Shown in pieces: positions 1 through 11,200 of a stretch of DNA of 64,000 bases (positions are counted from its first letter, which is position 1; every line of letters begins with the position of its first letter). This stretch comes from Patagioenas fasciata. Its lineage: Eukaryota > Chordata > Aves > Columbiformes > Columbidae. The stretch is from contig NC_092526.1 in the NCBI RefSeq assembly GCF_037038585.1, positions 37,585,501 to 37,649,500 on the forward strand. The letters run 5' to 3'. A program made the position numbers and the translations under genes. The notes beneath the pieces were generated by a model that saw only the letters and a program-made list of their open reading frames with translations, did no database searches and had not been told where the DNA came from.

Positions 1-2924
1 ACGGAAAACATCGTAGCTCCAAACCCTCATCCCGGCAGCACGTGGTAACACCATTGCTGAGAAATGGAACTGCTGTTCTTTGAATCCAAAGTGATTTTTT
101 TTTTATTTATGCACCTTATCTGCCAGGTTGCTTTGCAGGTGACTGGAAAGCCAAAGGCTCATAGCACTGTTCTATGCCTCAGGTCCTCTGTGGCCATGGG
201 TAGCACTGTGCAAGGCCAGTGTTCACAGCATCGCCACCCAGCCCTGTGCTGCATAAAATGTGTTTCTGAAGCTGAGTTGCTGAGAAGATGCCGCGCTGGA
301 CGTGTGGGTGGGACAGGCAGAGGGAGCCGCCGTGGAGGTGCCTGCCGTGCGGGACAGACAGACAATGTGAAATCATTAGACAAGTGAGCAATTTGTGATC
401 AAACGGAGCAGAATTACCTGCAAATGAAAAATTATCAAAGCGTATCGGGGAAAGCGGGAACACAGAAGGGATAAAGAGCTCAGCATTAGCCTCCTCTCGC
501 AAAGAGCGTCAGGGCAATAATAACTTGACAGGGCTTTGATTTCTGGTGAATGCCTAGGATGCGAGCCATTTGTTCACTGCTGGCAGAAGATTTTGTTAGG
601 GGTGAGGAGACCAGGGGGAGCAGCCCACGCTTGTCGGCTGTCTCCAGAGGAGCGACGGCTTGATGTTGCGGTACCTCTGCCATTGGAGCGGGGAGAGCTG
701 ATGGGCTGCTCTGTGTGGGCACTCAGGGGCAGCCAGCAGCTTACAAAGCCCTTTATTACTGCTTCTTATTATTGTTGTAATTGTTTTATTATTACTACTA
801 TTATTTGTTATTACAGACACCTGCAAAGACACACAGGCTGTTTTTTCTGCCTTCCTAAATGCCAGCAGCTATTTTGTTAGCAGTGAATCTGCCAAGTGTG
901 TGCGGGTGTGCATGCACATCTGTAAGACACTGTTATTTCTTCACTTTTTTTGTTCTTTCCTCCACACTGCCATGCTCAGACCAGCCAAAATCCGGTTTCA
1001 ATATATGGAGAAATGTGTTTCTCTGTAACTTTTTGTACATCCAAGCCTTAGTGTCTCACAGGGTGTGTGTTTGTGTCAAGTTCCTGATATGTCCACAGAA
1101 AGTCAGAGGTAAAAGACTTAGTGGTGATGCTTTCAGGTACAGAAATACTGTCTGGGACCATTTGGCATCCTCTGCATGGCACTCCTGCCCTGGAGCTTCA
1201 AAGGCAGTTTGGGAATCAGGTGTCTCATGCTCTTCACAGGGAGGATCAGTGTACATTTGTATCCACACCTCAGACCACACAGGCAAGGGGTAATTGGGGT
1301 CAGGGCCCCTTAAAAGCCAGGCAAGCACTGCGGTGACTTAGCAGCCACGAGCTGATCCTCAGGCCAGGGGAGTCATGTAGATGGAGGGATCCCCTCTAAA
1401 ACAAAATGTGCATGACAGCAGAAGCACTTGGAGACTGCAGGAAAGTCTGGGGCGCTGATGGGGCTGCTGTGAACCCTCTTTCAGTCATCTTAATGTACAA
1501 GTCCTTATGAGAAGGCGCTGGCTGAATATCAGCTCAACTGGAAAAATGCCGGTGACTGGAAATGTCATCAGCTGCCTGTGGGCCAGGCTGGCCCTGAGCT
1601 GATAAGGAGCAATGCATAATTAAAATGTCAACGTGAAACTGGAGGAATGGAGAGGCTGGTTGCATCTCTTCTCCATCCTGCAGGAAGCAAGACCCCTCTG
1701 CTGCCAGCTGTTCCAGCAGCTGGACTTTACCTAAAGTGTCAGTGAAAAGCTCTACTCTCTCTTAGAAAATACAAAAGTGGCTGATCTCCTGCTTGCAGAG
1801 AAAACCCAAAGCTCTTGCTCCATAGACTTGAACAAAGAAGGTAAGTAAACCCAACGTTTTTTGCTTTCTTTAACTTTTTAATGCAAATCTTCTGATGTTC
1901 TGGGTTGCAACCTTGTTTTCTTGATGTTCTGGTAGATGCTGGGGGAAGGAGAGACAACCAGAAGCAGAGCTGACCAACGTCCCATAGTGGCCATCAGGAA
2001 CATGGGCTTGGAGCACCACCTGGACACCAGGTTTGGGCAGCAGCTCCTCTCACCCCATGTAAAGTGTGCACTCCAGATCCCATAGAAAAGACCAGCAAAT
2101 ACTGTGGCTCTTGGGCAAGGAGTAATGCCAGAAGTAACTACCTAACCTTCCCTCTAAAGAGGGGAAGGGCTTATTAATTCTCCATGGAGAATGGGGTGCA
2201 AAGCTCAAACCTTGTGATTTCCAGAGTAGAATAGTGTCTGAAAATGTCGCCTGGACCCTGAATGTGTCTACATGCCTTCTTCAAGTTTACAGAGAAAACG
2301 AAATCTAAAAAAGCTTAGGGAACTGTACTTGCACAGCCAGCAGATGATAAGTAACCTATGAACTCCTGAAAGCAACCTGTGAATGATTCAATCTGTGTTT
2401 CAGTGAGGAATCTTTGAAAGAAAGATAGGAGCTGGAGAGGAGAGAGGCAGAGTGATTTACAAAGGCTGGCTTTATGTCACCAAAGCACTGGGTTTCAGCA
2501 AGGAGGGAGGATGGATGTGCTCCCCACCTTGCTGGATTCCTTGGCCAAACTCCAACCCTGGGCCTTGCTCGCTTTGCTCGAGGGACAGGAGCCACCTGGC
2601 TCAGTCTCCTCATATTTCACACCACCAGCCCATATGTCAGCTCTGCTCTGTGAGGCCCTGTGGGCTGTGTTGTGCATCCTATGTGTGTGTGTGCACCGAA
2701 GGCAATGTGATGTTTCTGGATGGTCTTTTACAGACTATTCCTGCTCTTCCCAGGCTGTGTCTTTTGGTAGCTCAAACAAATCTCTCCAACAGAGATTCCT
2801 GCAGCTCCCTTTCTGACAGCGTGGGCTCTCACGTCTGTATTTACAGCGTCATCCTAGAGATTAAACCCCCAAACTCTCTGCCTGACTCCGGTCTCCGCTT
2901 CACACCAGTGTGGGCAGCCGAGTG
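1..2924. other. Intergenic DNA, left edge
   Basis: No gene, RNA gene or transposon recognised apart from the ATT-rich run at 752-815. Open frames here are short and lack recognisable motifs. Confidence 0.6.
752..815 (+). repeat. ATT-rich low-complexity run
   Basis: A degenerate run of TTATT/ATTATT/ACT units. Confidence 0.7.
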
Positions 2925-3235
2925 GCGGCTCCTGATTCACAGCGCTGTCGGGGAGGTTTGGGGGGCGGGCTGGCAGATCCCCGCGGCAGAAACGCCCTGT
3001 TGCCACCGGGGCCACCTCCCCGGGGGTGACAGCGCCGCCCGGACCCGCTAGATGGAGCTCGCTCTCCGCGCTCGACCCGGCCCGGCCCGCCCTGCGCTGC
3101 TACGGCCCCGGGGCTGAGCCGTGCGGGAGAAGGGGCTGCGGGCACCGCCTGCCCCTTGCCCGCCGTGCGGCTTTGGAGCGGAGGATGCAGCAGACGCGGT
3201 GCTGCCCGTCCCGGTGCTGCCGGGCTGGCGCTCAC
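2925..3235. promoter_or_regulatory. Orphan CpG island
   Basis: By hand count there are roughly forty CpGs in about 310 bp, against very few on either side. A GC box (GGGGCGGG) lies at about 2962-2969. CpG density this high usually marks an unmethylated promoter. No recognised coding exon adjoins it, and it is some 18 kb downstream of the NRP2a 3' end. It could be the promoter of a non-coding RNA or an alternative promoter of a gene to the left. Confidence 0.6.
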
Positions 3236-3444
3236 CCCGATAGCCCCTCCTGGCACCTGGGTATCTCCTGCTGGCACCCAATAATCCCTGCTGGCACCCT
3301 GGTAGCCCCTGCTGGCTCCCGGGTATCTCATCCTGGCACCCCGGTAACCCCTCCTGGCACCCTGGTATCCCCTCCTGGCTTTCCAGTTGGCACCCCCGTA
3401 TCCCCTCCTGACACCCTGGTAACCCCTGCTGGCTCCCCAGCTGG
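3236..3444 (+). repeat. 21-bp GC-rich minisatellite, about ten units
   Basis: Degenerate units of the type CTCCTGGCACCCTGGTATCCC repeat at a 21-bp period, with one unit disrupted near 3380-3400. Because 21 is a multiple of three, several frames stay open and give artificial heptapeptide repeats on both strands. Confidence 0.85.
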
Positions 3445-4190
3445 GCGCCTGTGCCACCGTGCTGCTGGCACCAGAGCCTGTGGGAGGCTGGGGATGGTGG
3501 TGACCAGACTGACCCCATGTCCAGACCCAGCCAGGGCATGTGGGTGCCTGTGAGGGTCAGGTTGCGACCTGAACTCTCCAGCTGAACCCCGGTAATTCCC
3601 GCTCTGGACGGGTAGAAATGGAAGCATGGAGAAATTCAGGTGGCAGCACCAAGGAGTGAGCAGAAAACGGGTGTTGGGACAGCAGAGGGAAAGGATGAAA
3701 TGGGGAAGGTCAGCGTGTAAAATATCAGCCACTGCTATGTGTCTTTGGAGTGCTGTGTCAAAAATGGGTTTTAAGGAAAGATGTGGATGTACACAGAGAG
3801 GTGGTCTTGCAGGCATTGAAATCCTGATGTGTGGATGTAGGAGAAAACAGAAAAGCTTTGCTAGAACTGTTGTTTTTTGGATGGATAATTTAATCAGTGA
3901 TATGAAGTCTTCCCAATTATTTCTTGCCATGGGCTGCCTATTTATTAATTTCCTTCATATAAATCCATCAAGCTGTTGTCACACAGCAAATAAACAAAAG
4001 CACCCTAGAGTTTTGATGGGCCTGCATAAAAGCAATAGAAGAGGTTAATTATCACTGTTAATTACTTGCTTTGCAGCTTTGGTTGCGCACAGCACTGCCT
4101 GATGCCCTTAATACTCTTTGCAGAGGCAAAGCCAGGATGGTGGGGCTGGGGTATCGAAGGTAGCAGGGGCAGAGGGCAGGGAAGCAGGAC
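3445..4190. other. Intergenic DNA between minisatellite and LTR
   Basis: No gene recognised. A short homeodomain-like patch (ggttaattatcactgttaat) lies at about 4043-4062. Confidence 0.55.
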
Positions 4191-4597
4191 TGTCTTGATT
4201 TTAGCTGGGATAGTGTTAGTTTTCTTCTTAGTAGATGGTATAGTGCTGTGGTTTGGATTTAGTATGAGAAGAACATTGACAATACACCATTGCTTTGGTT
4301 GTTGCTAAACAGTGTTTATATCAAGCCAAGGACTTCTCAGCCAGAAGGCTGCAGGTGCACAAGAAGCTGGGAGGGGGCAGAGCCGGGAGAGCTGACCCAG
4401 ACTGGCCACAGGGATGTTCCATACCATATGGTGTCCTGCTCAGTATATTAACCTGGGGAGTTGGCTGGGGGGTGGTGATCACTGCTCGGGGAAGGGCTGG
4501 GCATCAGTCAGTAGGTGGTGAGCACTTGCATTGTGCATCACTCGTTTTGTATATTCTATTACCATTAATCATTCTCCCTTTGCTATCCTATTAAACT
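4191..4597 (+). mobile_element. Solo LTR of an avian ERVL-like retrovirus, truncated
   Basis: It starts TGTCTTGATTTTAGCTGGGA and follows the order of a common avian ERV LTR I recognise: 'tagtgctgtggtttggattt', 'agtatgagaagaac', 'ttgttgctaaacagtgttta', 'agaaggctgcaggtgcacaa', 'gctgacccagactggccaca', 'ttccataccatatggt' and 'gagcacttgcattgtgcatc'. A decayed TATA region is at about 4441-4450 and ATTAAA (poly(A) signal) at 4590-4595. The U5 end is missing. No gag, pol or env is nearby, so it is a decayed solo LTR. Confidence 0.8.
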
Positions 4598-4849
4598 TGC
4601 AGAGGGAGATACGGTCAGTGTGTCCAGGCTGCGACAAGGAGGTTTTATGGATGCCTCTGGACACCAATGGTATGACCAGGAGCATGTTTCCTTACCTTCC
4701 AGAGTGATTTGGTTAATCAGCCTTGACTTCCTGCTCAATCAGGCGGCTCTTCTTGTGAGGCAGCGCTGCCCCGAGGAGAGCTTTGGAAAGAAGAAGGTTC
4801 AGAGCCTGGAAAACTTTCCCTGGAGGGAGCCATGAAGGAGGTTTAAACT
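4598..4849. other. Unassigned DNA between LTR and CR1
   Basis: About 250 bp that I could not assign to the LTR, its internal region or CR1. No gene seen. Confidence 0.5.
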
Positions 4850-5235
4850 AATTTACTATAACAAAGGAAAGGTTAAGAGGTGGCTGGATCATCATCTCTA
4901 AGTACTTATTTAGGAATGAGACTTCTGGGAGCAGTGGGCTGTTTGGTTTGGAGGACAAAGATGTAACAACATACAACGCCTGAAAGATGAAGACAGGAAA
5001 AAAAAAGGGGGTGGAGGTATCTCCCTAGTTAATGCTTAAAATTATCTACTAATGTAGTCAGGGATGGTAGAGTCTCCATCCTTCAATATCTTTAAATCCA
5101 GACTGAAGATCTTTCTAAAAGACATTGCTGGGATCAAACAGAAATTATGGACTTGTGATTCTGTGGCCTGTGTCTTGCAGGAGTTAATATTAAATGATTT
5201 TATCTGATCCTTTGGCCTTAAGATCTATACATCTC
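4850..5235 (+). mobile_element. CR1 LINE 3' fragment, decayed
   Basis: It contains 'gaaaggttaagaggtggctg', 'gtagagtctccatccttc', 'tctttaaatccagactgaag', 'atctttctaaaagacatt', 'aacagaaattatggacttg' and 'tctgtggcctgtgtcttgca', ending 'ggccttaagatctatacatc', all in the order of an old CR1 3' end. It has no open coding frame and is a molecular fossil. Confidence 0.85.
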
Positions 5236-8200
5236 CTTGCAACAGCTAACAGCTGCCACAAACCTGCTAAATCCATCTGGCTGTTTATAGATGATGGTGT
5301 GATACACTTTGCGTCCAGCTCTCCCCAAAACGTGGTCCTGATCTACAGCCAGGACCACTGTGCAATTGCAGATAGCAAGGTGCCCTTTGAGCCCCTGTTT
5401 CCCTCAGGTGGATTTCAGTGGCACAGCATTTCTCCACACTAGTTTTCTGTCCAGGGATGGATGCAGACATGCTTCTGCGCAATTTGATGAAAGCATGTTT
5501 TGTGGTCTGGGCTCTGTTTGCTGAGACTACTGAGCATACGGCATCATCCACAGAGGCTGTATGGCTTTGTTTCTGCTGAGCTCTGGCTACTCTGAAAAGT
5601 GACTGTCACCAAAATAGTGGGAACCAATACTCACTTTTACAGAAAACTTTACAGTTTGGGAGAAGGACTCCTCCCTTGACCCCAATAAATGTCCAGGTTT
5701 CTGCTGGCCAAGTCCAAATTTGCCTGATGGGGGCACAAACCTAAAGCTTTTGGCTGCCAAATCCTCCTGATCAAAGGCTCATGCACGGTATGAATTTCTT
5801 CTCCTCTGAGTCCTTGAGTTGCTCAGCTGAGTGTTGTGTTAATGCTGGGCTTTGAATTTGCTATTCCTCACTTGAATCGCTATGCTCTGTTGCCCAACCA
5901 TGCGGTAGTTCCTCAGCTGATGTAAATCAGTTTAGCACTGCTGCCTTCATTCCCCTGTCACATACCCTGGACTCGTGGCTTCTCTCTGCAGCCCAGGTCC
6001 CCAGGGCAGCCACTGCAGCAGCCCCTCTTGCCCCCATGGGCCCTGGCTGGGAGGGTGAGGTTTAGTTGGAGATCCCAATTAAAGCCCAGTTGACTGGGGC
6101 AGAGCTTTGGTGGAGCAGTGCTCTTGTCATCTCAGTCCTGGAGCCAGGTCTGGGCTCTTGTATCTCTCAGCCTCTGGAACACGCAAGTAAACCGTTTTTG
6201 TCTGTGGGCCCCCTCGAGGCTGACAGTGTGGAGGATTCAGCCCAGCGAGCAGTACGTAAGAAGGCAGCATCCCTGCGCTAGGTCCTTGACTTCAGCAGGC
6301 TTCCTGGTGGATTCAGGCTTCCAGCATGACTCAGGCTATTGCAGTGTATCCTTAAGATAACATCTTTTGCTTGCCAATGTGTAGGCTGGCTGCCAAAGGT
6401 GGGGGAGGAGATCTGTTGTGAGTCTTTTGTATGTGCTCATAGTAAATAGATACATGCCAAATTGATTGCGCTTGACTTTCTGTTTCTCCACTAGGAACTG
6501 AAAGAAAGGGAGAAGCAGTTCCCAGTGGTCTGCCCCAAACCGCTGCTTGGTTCCTGGGATGTCTGCAGCCACCCGTCCCTGTTCCAGCCAGGGTGCACCA
6601 GAGGAACAAGGGTGTCAGGATCCAGCTTTTGCAGCATGGCCTGAGAGTCCTGACCCACCAACTGGGATGCTCTTCTGCTCTGTGTCCTTGTCTGAACATG
6701 CTGCTTGGTGAGAGAGGTGCTGGGGTCCCTGGCTTTGGGTGAAGGGAACCAGGGCACAGCAGGGTAAAGTGGCATAGGGGTGCCGGTGGCTGGGGTTGGA
6801 GCTGCCCGCTTGGTGACACCCTGCCTGGGTGTCACAAAACCCCAGGACAGCATCAGGTTTTGATCTATTGCCTCATTGCCAAACGATTAACTTTTCCAGT
6901 TTAAACGTTTAATACAATGACCTTATTTTGAAGACTGCCAGCTGAGCTGCCTCTGCTTAGGACTATCATTTCCAACTGTTCTCTGGCAAGATGCTTTCTC
7001 AAATGATTTAAAAAAAAAAACTAATCAAAGTTGTAACCACATCTGTGGCTGCCTTTATCTCTGTGAGCAGGGAAAAATAGCTCAGAGGCCGTGAGGTGCT
7101 TTCTGAAATGGAAGTCTTCTCCTGCAGACGGCACAGCTCCTGGCAGTGGAAAGACCAGCTGCTAATGTGGCTCTCTCTGAAATTTCTGGTACTGGTGTTC
7201 TGCGGCTGAGTGAAAAGAGCAGCCTAAAAGCCACCCGATTTGGGCTGTTATCCTAGATCAGCTGCGGGTTCTCTTTATGCACGCTGTCTAGCCGTGCTGA
7301 TACATTGGCAGGCTGACCCAGTAGGGAGATCTGTAGTGTTAGTGAACTGTTTTACTTGAATGCTTCTATTTTTCTGTTAGTTGTTCTTAGGCTGTAATAT
7401 TGGTCCTTTCCTATCACAGCTGGCAGAGGAGAAGAAACACAAATTTCTACTTCAGTGGAAGAGAAAGGCAAAGGTACAGAGCACAGCTGGATCTGTCTCC
7501 TGTGCATTGCTCCTGGATTAGTGGGCCAAATTGTCAGCTGGTGTAAAAATAAAAAAACCTCAGTGGCATACCAATGAGCTTACACCGGTTTACTGCAGCT
7601 GAGGCTCTGTCCCCATCATCTCTAGGAAAGGTTGATGAGGTTCGGTGGATTGCTGACTTCTTTTATGAAGAAGCTGTAAAAAGTTCTTTTCTTCTGCTAG
7701 TGCTTCTCTCTGGGGAGTTGTTGGCAGAGAGAGGCTGGTCTCTCAGCAATAACACATTTCAAAGTTATTATGCCAGCAGAAAAGAAACACAAAGATTTGA
7801 ACTTGGTAATACATATCTTTTTATGACAGACCAGAACACTAAAGGCACCCACCCCCCCCGCTGTGCAGACCTCCCCAGATCTACAGTTGCTGCCACCGGG
7901 ACCCTGTTTCAGGGCTAATCCCAGGAGATGTGATAAGCACGCCTCTTGGTTTTGGCGGCTCAGTCCCGCCACTGAGCCAACTCCTGTGTCTCATGGCATG
8001 TTCCTTCTTCTGGCTTCGGGCAGACGGGGTTACCTTCTTCCACTGCAACAAACCTACCAGTTGTGATGGTCCATTTGGGTAGCAAGTGGTCCAGCCGAGC
8101 CTGAGTCTTTGTGCTGCTGTGGTGATAATATTGCTTTCACGTAGGAAATGAGTGAACTGTCAGGCGAGACCTCTTCTTTTTGTAATGATTAACCCTCCGC

Positions 8201-11200
8201 TAATGATTTGATATCATATTGGGTGACATTGAGTGCTGCAATATTGATGTTTAATGTGGTCGAAAGCAAGGGCTCAGGAAGCAATAAAGATTTACTCCAG
8301 TTAATGTGTGAGGGACGAGCTGTCCCTGGGCCCTGTGCTTGCTGATGGCCTGGCGTGTTTGCTGTGGTGTGGCAGCCTTGCCTAACAGAAGCTGGTTTTC
8401 TAGCTAATAACTTAATGAAGGCTTCACTGTATTTCCAATTACCGGTGCTACCCATGGGGCTGGGAGCCAACTCCCAAATGAAGGAGGGTAGCGGAAGTAG
8501 AACCCTGCACTGAGGCACCTCCCTGGCCCCACGACCCTCCTTAGCCCACGCATGGCTGAGGTAGATGGAGCTGGTGGAGATAAGCATTGCTTACAAATAA
8601 GGTGGCGTGGGAGGAAAACTTGGAAGGACAAATTACAGCGAGTATTGATTCTCCTGGCTGTTTGCAGAGGGATTTCATTTAGCAACACTGCCAATGACAT
8701 TATGTGCAGGATCTTGTCCGTGACTGGTTCGGTGGCATTAAGAGAATTACTTTGGCCTAATGAATAGGGATAAGAATATTTCAACCTCCTCCCTGGAAAG
8801 TAATGGTGGATCATCAAGTGAGCAGCCAAGTTCAGGTCTAGTCACTTGCCAAGTGAATGCAAATGACCAGTCGTTTCATTTAATGGAGACCGTGATGCGT
8901 TGTCCAAAACCGTTGTCTCTCTGTGGATTGGTGTTTTCCACCGCTCCCCACTTCTAAGTCAGACCTTGTCTCTGCTCCCCACTGGCTTTTCTTTTTTTTT
9001 TTCAAGCAGAAAAGATTTTTGCTGACTCTTGCACTGAAATCTGTCTATGGATTGCACCAAAACTCCTCGATCAGCTGTATGTTGTGCTGCACTGTGGGAG
9101 GAGGCAGGAGCTCGTGTGGTCACTGCCAGCCTGCAGTAGATCCAGAGCTCCCTGCCTTCTTCCAGCTCAGAGCCGGCGAGATGCTCCATCCATGTCACTG
9201 CTGCCCCCTTATTAAATGCTTTGAACACAGACTGTGCCTCACAAATTAGATCAGCATGAGACAAAATACCATCACAACCAAGCATTTTCAGGTGGGACGT
9301 GGTGTTTTGCTTCATACTACAGTGATGATTTGTACCAGTCATGGCTGAGGGCGGGTTTGTCCCCTGTTCATTTGTAGAAAACAGGAAGCGTTCACAAAGT
9401 AAACTCCAACATTTCAGCCGCAGACCAGTCACCTTTGGCCATTACTGCTCACTGGTGGTTAATCTTTTCATGGAGGTCTTTCCTTGAAGAGGAGGAGGGG
9501 GGTGGTTTTTTGTTTATTTGTTCAGAATCATGGTTCTTTCCTAATTAATTTTTTAGTTGACAGGGAGAACAGGTTTCTGCTTTGTTTCGCCAAGTGTTTT
9601 GATGTACGAGCAGAGATGCCGTGCGGGATGTGTGTTTGCAAAAGAGGCTGACGGGAAAGATCAAAACTGATTTGTTATGTTTGCAGAGAAAGAGGCTCCA
9701 TATCTGCAAAACAGTGCAAGGAATGACTGGAGGCCCCAGACATCAGCATTTTTGAGGTGAAATTGTGGCTGTAAGCTGGTGACCAAATTCCTGTTGACCT
9801 TGCAGGAGCCGTGATTTCATGCCAGGTGTCTGTCACATCCTGGTCCCCCCTCCCAGTCCCAGTCTCTACCTGTCCTGGACAATGTAACCCAGCACAGCTC
9901 TGGGTCCTTCTCCTGTGGGATGAGCCCAAGAGCTTGTCCTGCTCCAAGGCTGAGGAGAACAGAGAGGTCGCTGAGCGGTTTGGGAATGGGCTGAGCTGGG
10001 AGAGGTACTAGGCACATCTCCAACCATTTGCAAACAAGCTGCAAAACCACGCTGACAATAGGCCTGCAAAGCTGCCTTTTGGCTGGAACCACGCCTGGAA
10101 AATGTATTTCCCAAGTGGGGACGAATCCCCGCTTTGATGTAGTCAAAGGACATGGTGAACAGATGACCTGTAACCATTGTCCGCCAGGCTGGATCCTGCT
10201 AATTATGCTTGTTTAACCCTCTCTGACACCACCCAGAAGTTCTTGTCCATCCTTCCTGGTGCAAACCCGTCCCCTCAGGCGTGGGCAGACAAGGAGCTCC
10301 CTGGAGGATGCTGGTCTGGTTGCTGGAGAGCAGCCCTGGAGAGCCTGGGAGTGGTGAGGAGCTGGATGTGCTGCTCCCACGGGCACCGACTGCTTGGGGC
10401 GATGTCTCACCAGGGCGGTGGCACCAGGGAATGGGGAATGTCACCTCTTTCCTGGCTCTTTTTCTGCTCTCTAATCCTTGGCTTGCAGGGTTTGTCCTGC
10501 CTGGGTGTGCGGGCTGTGGTGTGTGGTCTATACTGGGATGGGTGGAGGTAAGATGGAGGTCCTGCTTGGGTTCTGCTGCCAAAACCTGTGCTTTCTGAGC
10601 ATGACAGCGTGGCTTTGGCGACCTTTTGGCACCAGACGGGGAGCCCACTGTGCTACTCTGCTGCTTGCTGAGGACATAAACCTTAATGGGAAGGCAGCAG
10701 CAGTGAGCTACCATCGTAGTCCTTGAGGAGCCATCCTAACTTGTCTCTAATGGCTTTCTAACAGCACAGCCCTCCTGGATTGATTGTCTTCTGCAGCAAC
10801 ACCATGGCTGAGCCTGAAGCTGGTCCTGGCTGAGGCGTTTTGGCTGAGAGGCATTGATGTGGATCTGGGTGCTCTTGTCCCTCCAAAGAGTCATGGTACC
10901 CCGTCCTGAAGTCAGCATGAGCTTGGTGAGTCCAGAGAGTGTTTTTATACATTTGGTGCTGGGAAGGATTGAAGAGGCTTTATTTTTTTCCTTCCCTTTT
11001 TAAACAATAAATAACAGCAAAATCCATCTCCAGCTTCTTTTAAAAAGCAGCTCTTTTTCCTGATGGATAGATAGATATAATGAGATTCTCAAAGTTGTAA
11101 ATCTGCTGCGACTTTATTACCTGTGTCTGTTGGAGATGATGTGAAGAGAACTTCATACAGAGAGGACTCTTGAAAGGTTACAAAGGGAACCAGCAGTCTT

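Noticed and set aside
2900-3539. Long minus-strand open frames (up to 185 residues) with Gly/Arg/Tyr heptad repeats
   Set aside because: They are translations of the 21-bp minisatellite and the GC-rich CpG island; no start context, splice signals or known protein resemblance.
3328-3930. A 200-residue minus-strand open frame
   Set aside because: Its C-terminal third is minisatellite translation and the rest is unrecognisable low-complexity sequence.
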